Assembly (NCBI RefSeq): GCF_003612125.1
Contig: NZ_RAWI01000013.1
Span: 1-57,568, forward strand
Origin: Corallococcus praedator
GTDB lineage: Bacteria > Myxococcota > Myxococcia > Myxococcales > Myxococcaceae
DNA: 57,568 nucleotides
Reading direction: 5' to 3'
This document shows, piece by piece, positions 25,383-32,928 of this stretch (the first letter of the stretch is position 1; every line of letters begins with the position of its first letter). The notes beneath the pieces are model-generated. The model ran no database searches. It was given only the letters and a program-made list of their open reading frames with translations, and was not told the origin of the DNA. The position numbers and the translations under genes were made by a program.

Positions 25383-26144
25383 TCAGGTGCCGACGGCTTC
25401 CAGCCTTCGCAGCGTGTCCACCAGGGCCTGCATGCGGTCGTGGTGGGTGCCGGGCCAGAAGACGCGCTGACAGCCGGGACACTGGCGGAAGTGGGAGTGG
25501 CGTCCGGCCACGCCTTCGGGGACGCGGCCCTGCACCTCGTCCGGCGTGGCGGTGGACAGCGGCGCGTTGCAGGCCATGCAGCGGCTGAAGGGCCGCATGC
25601 GCGACGTCAATGCGTAGCGGCGCACCACCTCCACCAACTGGTGCGCGGGATCCGTGGCGCGCGGGAAGTAGCCGTGCTCCACCTCCGAACGCTTGAGCAC
25701 GCCCAGGTCGCGCGTGAGCAGCACGCGCGACTCCTGACGTGACAGGCGCGCCAGATGATCATCCGCGAAGTCGTTGCGCCACAGCGTGTCGAAGCCGAGC
25801 ATCCGCAGGAAGCCCGACAGCCGCCCCAGGCCCACGTCCAGCACGAAGCGAGGCATCTCCGGGAGCGGCGGTCCCACGCGCGCCTCCGGGGGAACACCGG
25901 GCGCCTGGAGTGCGGGGTAGACGACGAGGCTCGTGTCCGGTTGCGCCCGGTGCTCGAAGCCCACCGCTTCGCCGTCCACCAACACCACGTCCACCTCCGG
26001 GTGCGGCGGCCCCAATGACTCGATGAGGTCCTTCACCGAAGGGCTACCCTGCAGGGCATGCGTGAACGCCACGCCCCGGCGCTCCGGCGCGAGGAAGTCG
26101 TTCAGTGCGCCGTGGAAACGCACCGTGAGCTGCCGTGCTGACAT
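25383..26144 (-). CDS. Mut7-C RNase-domain protein with ubiquitin-like N-terminus
   Basis: A 253-aa protein. Residues 1-80 (LTVRFHGALNDFLAPERRG, VDVVLVDGEAVGFEH, DTSLVVYPAL) resemble the ubiquitin-like Mut7-C_ubiq domain. Residues about 97-190 carry the Mut7-C (PIN-like) core: FVLDVGLGRLSGFLRMLGFD, WRNDFADDHL, RVLLTRDLGVLKRS. A zinc ribbon CMAC/CPGC closes the protein. Mut7-C domains are predicted RNases with acidic PIN-like residues (several Asp are visible here). The start ATG is followed directly by the first beta-strand. The gene is convergent with the YceI fusion: the two stops are separated by one base (TGA-T-TCA). Confidence 0.85.
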   Translation of the reverse strand: MSARQLTVRFHGALNDFLAPERRGVAFTHALQGSPSVKDLIESLGPPHPEVDVVLVDGEAVGFEHRAQPDTSLVVYPALQAPGVPPEARVGPPLPEMPRFVLDVGLGRLSGFLRMLGFDTLWRNDFADDHLARLSRQESRVLLTRDLGVLKRSEVEHGYFPRATDPAHQLVEVVRRYALTSRMRPFSRCMACNAPLSTATPDEVQGRVPEGVAGRHSHFRQCPGCQRVFWPGTHHDRMQALVDTLRRLEAVGT

Positions 26145-26295
26145 CGTGGACTCCTCACGTCCCGCTGCGTTGTATCGCTGCGTCGTTGCCTGTTGTGGCG
26201 ATGCCTTTCCTTGAATTCAAGCCTTCCGCAGATACATGCGGATGGGGGCTCTCGGATTCTGCGAAAGGAGCAGCAAAAACCTCACGGGCGGTCAT

Positions 26296-26324
26296 GGGAC
26301 AGCCACCCTGCAAACTTCTATAAT
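26296..26324 (+). promoter_or_regulatory. Candidate sigma-70 promoter of the stalked EEP lipoprotein
   Basis: A perfect -10 box TATAAT (26319-26324) stands out in this GC-rich genome. A -35-like GGGACA (26296-26301, four of six matches to TTGACA) lies exactly 17 nt upstream. The predicted start is near 26331, leaving a leader of about 70 nt before the ATG at 26400. Confidence 0.5.
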
Positions 26325-26399
26325 CACGCGCCAGTCGGCGCGCCGAAGCCGACGGGCCAGCCCCTCGTCCCCCTCGGAAGCAAGGATTCAGGTTCCCGT

Positions 26400-27680
26400 A
26401 TGTCGATGAAGCTCCCCCCGTTTCTCCGCGCCCTCGTGGCGGTGGGGACCCTGGCGACCGCCTGCGGTCCGGGTGATGAGCCGACGAGGCCTCCGGACTC
26501 CGGGACCTCGGTGGATGCAGGAACCCAGAACGACGCGGGGACCGGGACGGATGCCGGCAGCAGCACGGTCGATGCGGGTGGCGGCGGAGAGGACGGCGGT
26601 CGCTCGATCGACGCTGGCCCCGACGCCGATGCGGGCTCCGAGAGCGACGCTGGCACCACGGTGGATGCGGGCACCACGGTCGATGCGGGCACCACGGTGG
26701 ATGCGGGCTCCGAGAGCGACGCTGGCACCACGGTCGACGCGGGCACCACGGTCGACGCGGGCACCACGGTCGACGCGGGCACCACGGTCGACGCGGGCTC
26801 CGGGGACGCTGGCACCACGGACGCTGGCACCACGGACGCGGGCTCTGGCGACGCGGGCACCACGGACGGTGGTTCGGACTCCGATGCTGGCTACACGAAG
26901 ATCCGCATCATGGCGGCCAACATCACCAGCGGTAACGGCCAGGACTACGACCAGGGTCACGGCATCCGGCTGATGCAGGGCGTGAAGCCCGACGTCGTGC
27001 TCATCCAGGAGTTCAACTACAAGGCGAACTCCACGGCGGACATCCGCGAGATGGTCGACACGACCTTCGGCCCGAGCTTCTCGTACTACCGCGAGACCGG
27101 CGCGCAGATCCCCAACGGCATTATCAGCCGCTTCCCCATCATCGAGTCCGGCGAGTGGAAGGACACGCAGGTGTCCAACCGCGACTTCGCCTGGGCGCGC
27201 ATCGACATCCCGGGGCCGCACGACCTCTGGGCCGTCAGCGTCCACCTGCTCACCAGCGGCTCCGGCGTCCGCAACACGGAGGCCACCAACCTGGTGAAGT
27301 TCATCAAGGACAATGTCCGTGAGTCCGACTACCTGACCATCGGCGGCGACTTCAACACCGACAGCCGCTCCGAGTCCTGCCTCACCACCTTCAAGCAGGT
27401 GGTGACGACCGTGGGGCCGCACCCGGTGGACAAGAACAACAAGGACGGCACCAACGCGAGCCGCAGCAAGCCGTACGACCACGTGCTCGTGGACAACGAC
27501 CTGTACCAGTACCGCGTGCCCACCGTGATTGGCGCCAGCAGCTTCGCCAACGGGCTCGTGCTCGACAGCCGCGTCTACACGCCGCTGTCGGAGATCTACC
27601 CGGCGCTGTCCAGCGACAGCGGCGCCTCCAACATGCAGCACATGGGCGTGGTGAAGGACTTCCTCACGCCCAACTTCTAG
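26400..27680 (+). CDS. Endonuclease/exonuclease/phosphatase-family lipoprotein on a 'DAG' repeat stalk
   Basis: A 426-aa lipoprotein (lipobox LATAC, Cys22). Residues about 35-165 are a low-complexity stalk with 20 Asp-Ala-Gly triplets, mostly as TTVDAG or SESDAG hexapeptides. Residues about 170-425 form an EEP/DNase-I-like domain: IRIMAANITSGNG, the metal-binding Glu in VVLIQEFNY, LWAVSVHLL, GGDFNTD, SKPYDHVLV and a final His in NMQHMGVVKD. It may be an extracellular nuclease or phosphodiesterase held away from the membrane; the substrate is unknown. ATG 26400 follows the promoter at 26296, and a second ATG occurs two codons on. A strong hairpin follows its stop. Confidence 0.85.
   Translation: MSMKLPPFLRALVAVGTLATACGPGDEPTRPPDSGTSVDAGTQNDAGTGTDAGSSTVDAGGGGEDGGRSIDAGPDADAGSESDAGTTVDAGTTVDAGTTVDAGSESDAGTTVDAGTTVDAGTTVDAGTTVDAGSGDAGTTDAGTTDAGSGDAGTTDGGSDSDAGYTKIRIMAANITSGNGQDYDQGHGIRLMQGVKPDVVLIQEFNYKANSTADIREMVDTTFGPSFSYYRETGAQIPNGIISRFPIIESGEWKDTQVSNRDFAWARIDIPGPHDLWAVSVHLLTSGSGVRNTEATNLVKFIKDNVRESDYLTIGGDFNTDSRSESCLTTFKQVVTTVGPHPVDKNNKDGTNASRSKPYDHVLVDNDLYQYRVPTVIGASSFANGLVLDSRVYTPLSEIYPALSSDSGASNMQHMGVVKDFLTPNF
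26655..26798 (+). repeat. Eight 18-bp units coding TTVDAG/SESDAG
   Basis: The interval is exactly eight 18-bp units: three ACCACGGT-(C/G)-GA-(C/T)-GCGGGC units, one diverged unit encoding SESDAG, and four more ACCACGGTCGACGCGGGC units. The final four are nearly identical at DNA level, so they look recently amplified. All units keep the reading frame. Not CRISPR: there are no spacers. Confidence 0.85.
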
Positions 27681-27696
27681 CCGGCGGACGCGACAC

Positions 27697-27729
27697 GGCC
27701 GGGCACCGGAAGTCCTTCGGTGTCCGGCC
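27697..27729. terminator. Strong hairpin between convergent EEP and DUF1279 genes
   Basis: GGCCGGGCACCG (27697-27708) pairs with CGGTGTCCGGCC (27718-27729) over 12 positions with one G-T wobble. The loop GAAGTCCTT can add a short inner stem. It sits 16 bp after one stop and 24 bp before the other, so it is probably a bidirectional terminator. Confidence 0.7.
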
Positions 27730-27753
27730 GGGGTCCTCGCCTTCAGAAGCGCT

Positions 27754-28128
27754 TCAGAAGCTCCACTTGTGCTTGTTCTTCGCCAGGAAGCGCGCCACCG
27801 GCGGGATGCGAGCAATGAGCGGCGTGAGCACGAACACCGCCGCCAGCCGCAACGGCTTCACCGCCTGCGACGCGACGTAGGCCGCCCCCCAGGCGCCCGC
27901 TTGCGCCCCGGTGCTCTCCGGCTGGAAGCCCGCACGGATGGCCGCCCAGAAGCCCACGATGACCAGGCCGAAGATGACGTAGTTCACCGCGATGGCCAGC
28001 GGGCCGTAATCCACCATCAGCGCCTTGAAGCGCGCCATCAGCGACGGCTTCGTCGCCGGGGCCGTGGTGGTTCCGGGTGGGGCAATGTCGGGAGTGGAAG
28101 GTTTCACGTCGGGCTCAACAGGCGCCAT
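27754..28128 (-). CDS. DUF1279 (FAM210-like) membrane protein
   Basis: A 124-aa protein. A Pro/Thr-rich 30-residue N-terminus leads to MARFKALMVDYGPLAIAVNY, a transmembrane helix (IFGLVIVGFWAAIRAGF) and the conserved SQAVKPLRLAAVFVLTPLIA segment. This arrangement matches DUF1279, the domain of mitochondrial FAM210 proteins and of short bacterial proteins. The function is unknown; one or two membrane helices predict an inner-membrane location. It is divergent from the first lspA, with 119 bp between starts. Confidence 0.75.
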   Translation of the reverse strand: MAPVEPDVKPSTPDIAPPGTTTAPATKPSLMARFKALMVDYGPLAIAVNYVIFGLVIVGFWAAIRAGFQPESTGAQAGAWGAAYVASQAVKPLRLAAVFVLTPLIARIPPVARFLAKNKHKWSF

Positions 28129-28247
28129 GGGCGCACCATGCCCGAAAGACGCGGCGTTCGGGAGTGTTCGGGCAGGCGGCCCGGCGGGCGCCTTGAGGGC
28201 CCCGGGTTGTCAGGGCTCCCGGGGGCGCGATAGAGGTCGGACACCGC

Positions 28248-28880
28248 ATGAAAGCCTCCCTCCGCCTCCTCCTCGTCGTGGTCCTCGCCGTGCTCGCGGC
28301 GGATCAGGTGACCAAGTACCTGGCCGTGTCCCGGCTGACGGAAGCCCTGGATGGCCGCGAGGGCATGGCGCGCGTGTCCGGCTTCCTGAGCGAGCAGAAC
28401 CTGGACAACGACCCTCCGAAGGAGGGCGAGTTCCGGCGCAACACCCGGCCGTACCGCTTCATCGAGGACTACTGGCACTTCCGCTACGTGGAGAACCCGG
28501 GCGCGGCGTGGGGCATGTTCGCCAACCTGCCGGACACCGCGCGCAAGGCGTTCTTCCACGTGGTGAGCCTGGCGGCGCTGGCGTTCATCCTGGTGCTGTA
28601 CCGCCGCACGGAGGCGTCGCAGAAGTCGGTGCGGCTGGCGCTGGCGCTCATCACCGGCGGCGCGCTGGGCAACTTCGTGGACCGGCTCATCCGGGGCTAC
28701 GTCATCGACTTCATCGACTGGCACTGGCGCAACCAGCCGGGCATGCGCTGGCCCACGTTCAACGTGGCGGACGCGGCCATCGTGGTGGGCGTGGCGCTGA
28801 TGCTGCTGGACTCCGTGTGGGTGCGCCGGCCGGAGCCCGTCTCCACCCCGCCGCTCACCCCCCAGAGCCCTCAGCCGTGA
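28248..28880 (+). CDS. lspA: Lipoprotein signal peptidase, first paralogue
   Basis: A 210-aa type II signal peptidase that removes the signal peptide from diacylglyceryl-prolipoproteins in the inner membrane. Four hydrophobic helices and the family motifs are present: AADQVTKYLA (Asp19), RYVENPGAAWGMF (Asn83), GGALGNFVDRL, VIDFIDW and FNVADAAIVVG, so both catalytic aspartates are conserved. Asp19 and Asn83 are 64 residues apart, against about 31 in E. coli LspA, showing a roughly 33-residue insert in the periplasmic loop. It is followed after 32 bp by a second lspA and then lgt, a lipoprotein-maturation operon. Confidence 0.95.
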   Translation: MKASLRLLLVVVLAVLAADQVTKYLAVSRLTEALDGREGMARVSGFLSEQNLDNDPPKEGEFRRNTRPYRFIEDYWHFRYVENPGAAWGMFANLPDTARKAFFHVVSLAALAFILVLYRRTEASQKSVRLALALITGGALGNFVDRLIRGYVIDFIDWHWRNQPGMRWPTFNVADAAIVVGVALMLLDSVWVRRPEPVSTPPLTPQSPQP

Positions 28881-28912
28881 CGGGCCGGGGTGGGCTGGTA
28901 TAAGCCGTCCCC

Positions 28913-29521
28913 GTGCCGCGCAAATACGTCATCCTCCTCGCCCTCACGCTGGGCGTCATCGTGCTGGACCAGTGGACGAAGTACCTGGTCGTGCGGGACC
29001 TCACCACCCGCTTCGACGGGGCCACCACGCTGGGCCAGCGCCTGGGCGCGATGTATTCGCCCGCGGAGGCGGCCGGCCGCTACGGCCTGCACTTCCAGCC
29101 GCGCAGGCACGTGGAGGTGGTGGATGACTTCTTCCGCCTGCGCTACGCGGAGAACCCGGGCGCCGCGTGGGGCATGTTCCGCGACCTGCCCCCCAACGTC
29201 CGCGGCCCGCTCTTCCACCTGGTGAGCCTGGGCGCGGTGCTGCTCATCTTCTTCTACTTCCGGAAGCTCACCGGCACGGACCCCGCGGAGAAGTGGGCGC
29301 TGTGGGGCCTGCCGCTGGTGCTGGGCGGCGCGCTGGGCAACTACATCGACCGGGTGGCCCGGGCCTTCGTCATCGATTTCCTGGAAGCGCATTGGTACGA
29401 CAAGGCCGCCTGGCCGTCGTTCAACGTCGCGGACGCGGCCATCTGCATCGGCGTGGGCATGCTCGTGGTGGACGCCTTCGTCCGCAAGGAGAAGCCCTCC
29501 TCCGAGCCCGCCAAGGCCTGA
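28913..29521 (+). CDS. lspA: Lipoprotein signal peptidase, second paralogue
   Basis: A 202-aa paralogue of the upstream gene with the same motifs: LDQWTKYLV (Asp19), RYAENPGAAWGMF (Asn81), GGALGNYIDRV, VIDFLEAHW and FNVADAAICIG. Catalytic residues are intact. It also has a long insert between Asp19 and Asn81, but the insert sequence differs from that of the first copy. The pair therefore looks like an old tandem duplication with functional divergence. It begins at GTG 28913 with a poor Shine-Dalgarno, which might mean coupling to the upstream copy. A hairpin lies between it and lgt. Confidence 0.94.
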   Translation: MPRKYVILLALTLGVIVLDQWTKYLVVRDLTTRFDGATTLGQRLGAMYSPAEAAGRYGLHFQPRRHVEVVDDFFRLRYAENPGAAWGMFRDLPPNVRGPLFHLVSLGAVLLIFFYFRKLTGTDPAEKWALWGLPLVLGGALGNYIDRVARAFVIDFLEAHWYDKAAWPSFNVADAAICIGVGMLVVDAFVRKEKPSSEPAKA

Positions 29522-29538
29522 CGCCTGCTGTGGTGCGT

Positions 29539-29568
29539 GGCCGGTGCGCGGGAATGTCCCGCCCGGCC
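29539..29568 (+). terminator. Compact GC hairpin between lspA and lgt
   Basis: GGCCGG (29539-29544) pairs with CCGGCC (29563-29568) and GCGGGA (29548-29553) with TCCCGC (29557-29562); a TGC bulge separates the two stems and the loop is ATG. A GCTCTGGTTGTC tail follows. It could be a terminator, an attenuator or an RNA-processing site setting the lspA:lgt ratio. Confidence 0.5.
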
Positions 29569-29631
29569 GCTCTGGTTGTCCCCGCCGTTTCCGGGCGCGG
29601 TTCGCCTTCTCGCCGCCCGGCCAAGGTCCCC

Positions 29632-30933
29632 ATGATCCCCGTCCTCCTGCGCCTGTCCTTCACCAGCCTCTGGATGCAGCTCCTGCTGTACGCCGTCGCG
29701 GTGGGGGTGGTGTCCTCCATCGCCTACAACGGCTGGCAGGGCGCGGTGGGGCCGGTGGACGCGAAGACGGACAAGGCCGCGCCCGCGTCGCTCCAGGACA
29801 AGCTGCTGCGCGCGGGGGGCTTCGCCGCCATCGGGCTGGCGCTGGCGTACTTCGGCTTGATGTACGCGCTGCCCGCGGACGCCTTCCCGGGCGGCAAGGG
29901 CGAGGGCATCCCGCTGCACACCTACGGCGTGCTCCTGGCCGCCGGGTTCAGCTGCGCGGTGGCGGTGGCGGGGCGGCTGGCGCAGGACGAGTGGCGCCGG
30001 GTCACCGCGGTACCGGGCCGGGGCTTCGTGGATACGGAGGGCCCCAAGAAGCGCGAGCAGGTGATGGACCTGGCGTTCTGGGTGCTCGTCGGCGGGCTCG
30101 TGGGCAGCCGCGTGCTGTTCGTGATGGTGAACTGGCAGGACTACGCGAAGGACTGGACGCAGGCGTTCTCGCTGGGCGGCGGGCTGGTGTTCTACGGCGG
30201 CCTCATCGGCGCGGGGCTGGCGGCGTACCTGTTCGCCCGGAAGTACGACCTGGACTTCCTGCGGCTGGCGGATGTGTGCATCCCCACCGTGTCGCTGGGC
30301 CAGTGCCTGGGGCGCCTGGGGTGCTTCTCCGCTGGCTGCTGCTGGGGCGACATGGCGGGCAGCCACTCCCACACCGGGGTGACCTTCCCCGGCGCCGGGG
30401 TGGCCCAGGACCTGTTCGGCCGGCTGGGGCACGCGTCCAGCCTGGCCTACGGCTCCCAGGCGGGGGATGACCGCTTCGTCGTGGAGGCCACCGGGCAGGT
30501 GCTCCACCAGGCGGCGCCGGGCGCGGTGCGCATCTCCGACTGGGTGGCCCAGCACGGCACCACGCTGCCGGTGTACCCCACGCAGCTCTTCGAGTCGGTG
30601 GGACAGCTGGGGCTCTTCGTGGCGCTCTTGTACGCGCGCCGCTTCCGCCGCTTCCATGGGCACATCTTCGCCCTCTGGCTGATGGCCTACGCCGTCCTGC
30701 GCACCACGGTGGAGCTGTTCCGGGGCGACGTGGAGCGCGGCACCCTGCACGGCCTGCTGGAGTCGCTGGGGGCCCAGGGGCTGGCGGCGGCCGTGCCCCT
30801 GGAGGCCTGGTACAACGTGTCCACCAGCCAGTTCATCTCCCTGTGCATGTTCACCTTTGGTGCCATCCTGCTGGCGCGCCACCGACCGGTGGGTGAGGCC
30901 GCTGGCCTGGGACCGACACCGTCGGCGGCCTGA
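29632..30933 (+). CDS. lgt: Prolipoprotein diacylglyceryl transferase
   Basis: A 433-aa inner-membrane enzyme that transfers diacylglycerol from phosphatidylglycerol to the lipobox cysteine, the step before LspA. Family landmarks are PLHTYGVLLAAGF (His near 104), GGLVGSRVLFVMV, GGGLVFYGGLIGAGLAAYL, GQCLGRLGCFSAGCCWG and VYPTQLFESVGQLG. It is much longer than E. coli Lgt (291 aa): it has about 90 extra N-terminal residues with two hydrophobic helices, and a roughly 55-residue loop after GCCWG. ATG 29632 starts the protein-like sequence; the frame open from 29167 is a shadow of lspA. Confidence 0.95.
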   Translation: MIPVLLRLSFTSLWMQLLLYAVAVGVVSSIAYNGWQGAVGPVDAKTDKAAPASLQDKLLRAGGFAAIGLALAYFGLMYALPADAFPGGKGEGIPLHTYGVLLAAGFSCAVAVAGRLAQDEWRRVTAVPGRGFVDTEGPKKREQVMDLAFWVLVGGLVGSRVLFVMVNWQDYAKDWTQAFSLGGGLVFYGGLIGAGLAAYLFARKYDLDFLRLADVCIPTVSLGQCLGRLGCFSAGCCWGDMAGSHSHTGVTFPGAGVAQDLFGRLGHASSLAYGSQAGDDRFVVEATGQVLHQAAPGAVRISDWVAQHGTTLPVYPTQLFESVGQLGLFVALLYARRFRRFHGHIFALWLMAYAVLRTTVELFRGDVERGTLHGLLESLGAQGLAAAVPLEAWYNVSTSQFISLCMFTFGAILLARHRPVGEAAGLGPTPSAA

Positions 30934-30972
30934 GGTTGCGAGCAGGCCCCGGGTTGAGGACACTCCCGATAC

Positions 30973-32040
30973 ATGCCGCCGCCCGATAACGCCCGGTCCG
31001 CCAACAAAGGTGGGGCCCGGTCCGCGCAGGACGCCAGCTCCTCCAGCGAAGCCGCCCTTCAGGAGTGTGAAGCGCTGGAGGCGGAGCTCGCGGAGCTGCG
31101 CCACACCTACGAGCAGTACTTCCTGGGCATGGAGCGGCAGGCGCCCATCCGCGCGCACGAGGACCTGAAGAAGCGGATGATCCGCCTCAAGGGCGCCTTC
31201 GTGCGCAGCACGTCGGTGAAGTTCCGCGTGCAGACCATCCACAACAAGTTCCTCACCTATGAGCGACTGTGGGTGCGCACGATCCAGGAGATCGAAGCCG
31301 GCACCTACCACCGCGACCTGGCCAAGGCCCGCCGTCGCTCCGAGGCCCAGAAGAAGCCCGCCGCCGCCGGTGAGCGCCGCAAGGACGTGGTGGAGCTGCC
31401 GGAGGAGATCTCCGACATGGAGATCGAGGAGATTGAAGAGCTGACGGGCCGCCGTCCCATCAACGAGCCCAAGGTCCCCGGCCGTCCCATCAACGAGCCT
31501 GTGGTGCCCGCAGTGGCGGCTCCGGCCTCCGGCACGCCGTTCCGGGGGACGCCCGCGGTGGCTCCCGTCACCGCCCCGGTGGCGCCCGCCGGTGGCACGC
31601 CGTTCCGGGGGACCCCCGCCGTTCCTGCGGTGGCCGGCGCCACGAAGCTGCCGTCCCTGACGCCCGCGGTGCCCGCGGTGGCCGGGGGCACGCCCGCCGC
31701 GGGACGTCCCGCCGTGCCTCCGGGCATGGCTGCGAAGTCCGCGCCCCCGGCGGCGGGTGCTCCCGCGCGTCCCGTGGCCGCTGCCGCCGCCGCACCCCGG
31801 CCTGCTGCCGCCGGCCCGGGTGGCGGGATGTCCGACGACAAGCTGCGCGCGGTGTACGACGCCTATGTCACCGCGAAGCGCCGCTGCCAGGAGGACACGT
31901 CCAAGCTGTCCTACGAGTCGGTGGCGGCCACGCTGCGCAAGCAGGTGCCGGAGCTGCTCAAGCAGCACAATGCGAAGGCCGTGGAGTTCAAGGTCGTCAT
32001 CAAGGACGGCAAGGCCTCGCTCAAGGCCGTGCCCAAGTAG
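30973..32040 (+). CDS. Coiled-coil protein with Ala/Pro-rich linker, unknown function
   Basis: A 355-aa protein. Residues about 25-130 are highly charged and helical (CEALEAELAELRHTYEQYFL, EDLKKRMIRLKG), consistent with a coiled coil. An acidic patch DMEIEEIEELTG follows. Residues about 160-285 are a Pro/Ala/Gly linker with repeats RPINEP (twice) and GTPFRGTPAV (twice). Residues about 290-355 form a compact C-terminal domain (DDKLRAVYDAYVTAKRRC, ending VEFKVVIKDGKASLKAV). The pattern resembles a myxobacterial family often named after MXAN_5187, but I am not sure. No signal peptide. It begins 39 bp after lgt and ends 12 bp before kdsC, so it is likely in the same operon. Confidence 0.65.
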   Translation: MPPPDNARSANKGGARSAQDASSSSEAALQECEALEAELAELRHTYEQYFLGMERQAPIRAHEDLKKRMIRLKGAFVRSTSVKFRVQTIHNKFLTYERLWVRTIQEIEAGTYHRDLAKARRRSEAQKKPAAAGERRKDVVELPEEISDMEIEEIEELTGRRPINEPKVPGRPINEPVVPAVAAPASGTPFRGTPAVAPVTAPVAPAGGTPFRGTPAVPAVAGATKLPSLTPAVPAVAGGTPAAGRPAVPPGMAAKSAPPAAGAPARPVAAAAAAPRPAAAGPGGGMSDDKLRAVYDAYVTAKRRCQEDTSKLSYESVAATLRKQVPELLKQHNAKAVEFKVVIKDGKASLKAVPK

Positions 32041-32052
32041 GGGTCGCGCGCG

Positions 32053-32574
32053 ATGAACCAGGACCTGGAATCCCTCAAGGCGCGGGTGGCGCGTCTGTCG
32101 GTGATGATCTTCGACATCGACGGCACGCTCACCGACGGCCGCATCTTCTGGGTGCCCAACTCCGGGTGGACGCAGATGTACAGCGTGCGCGACGGCATGG
32201 GCATCAAGCGCCTCCAGGAAGTGGGCATTGAAGTGGCGGCCATCTCCGGCGGCGACAGCCTCTCCGCGCAGATGCGCATGCAGTCGCTGGGCTTGCGCCA
32301 CGTGCACTTCGGCAGCAACGACAAGGTGGCGCACTTCGAGAAGCTATTGGGCATCCTCAACGTGTCCGCCGAGCACTGCGGCTACATGGGGGATGAGGTC
32401 GTGGACCTGCCGCTGCTCAACGCGGTGGGCTTCTCCGCCACCGTGCCCGAGGCCCCGGACGAGGTGCGCTCCAAGGTGCACTACGTGGCCCAGCGCGCCG
32501 CGGGCTTCGGCGCCGCGCGCGAGGTGTGTGAGTTCATCCTGAAGCACCGGGCGCGCATCGCCCCGGTGCCTTGA
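32053..32574 (+). CDS. kdsC: KDO-8-phosphate phosphatase
   Basis: A 173-aa HAD-family hydrolase that dephosphorylates KDO-8-phosphate for lipopolysaccharide core synthesis. The HAD motif I is MIFDIDGTLTDGRIFW (nucleophile Asp in DIDGT), motif II is VAAISGGDS, and the later motifs are the Lys region FGSNDKVAHFEKLL and GYMGDEVVDLPLL. Length and short cap match KdsC, which acts as a tetramer. It is in the lgt-coiled-coil gene cluster with short spacing. Other KDO genes are not in the window. A generic HAD phosphatase is a possible alternative. Confidence 0.87.
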   Translation: MNQDLESLKARVARLSVMIFDIDGTLTDGRIFWVPNSGWTQMYSVRDGMGIKRLQEVGIEVAAISGGDSLSAQMRMQSLGLRHVHFGSNDKVAHFEKLLGILNVSAEHCGYMGDEVVDLPLLNAVGFSATVPEAPDEVRSKVHYVAQRAAGFGAAREVCEFILKHRARIAPVP

Positions 32575-32589
32575 AGAGGGAAGCACCGC

Positions 32590-32925
32590 ATGAAGAGGGG
32601 GATGTTGTTGGCGGGATTCGTGGTGCTCGCGGGCTGCGCGAGCACGAGGCCCGTGAAGGCACGCGCGGTCGTGGACTGCATCATCACGAAGCTGGGACGG
32701 GCGGAGAACTGCCAAGCCCGCAAGTGGGATGCGGCCCTCTCCCCCGAGCAGGTCCGCGAGCTCATTGGCCACATCCAGTCCCGCGAGTACAAGCCCGTCA
32801 CCTACAACGGCAAGCCGCTGGACGTGCCCTACACCTTCCACTTCGAGTTCCGGGATCCGATGCCTCCCGCCGACGGTGGACGCCTGTTCCCCGCCGACGC
32901 TGGCACTCCGTCGCCGGAGTCGTGA
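32590..32925 (+). CDS. Small lipoprotein with a TonB C-terminal-like motif
   Basis: A 111-aa lipoprotein; the signal ends in VVLAGC (Cys16). Its middle reads LSPEQVRELIGHIQSREYKP and then TYNGKPLDVPYTFHFEF. This resembles the TonB C-terminal fold, where a helix precedes a 'x-Y-K-P-x-x-x-N-G-K-P-V-x-V-x-Y' beta-hairpin. There are two cysteines (CIITKLGRAENC) likely to form a disulphide before the domain. It lacks the TonB membrane anchor, so it is not an energy transducer; a periplasmic adaptor role is possible. It begins 15 bp after kdsC and is convergent with the cupin gene. Confidence 0.7.
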   Translation: MKRGMLLAGFVVLAGCASTRPVKARAVVDCIITKLGRAENCQARKWDAALSPEQVRELIGHIQSREYKPVTYNGKPLDVPYTFHFEFRDPMPPADGGRLFPADAGTPSPES

Positions 32926-32928
32926 CGG

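Noticed and set aside
26655-26798. Tandem 18-bp units considered as a CRISPR or satellite array
   Set aside because: There are no spacers, the units are directly adjacent, and all keep the reading frame of the EEP lipoprotein.
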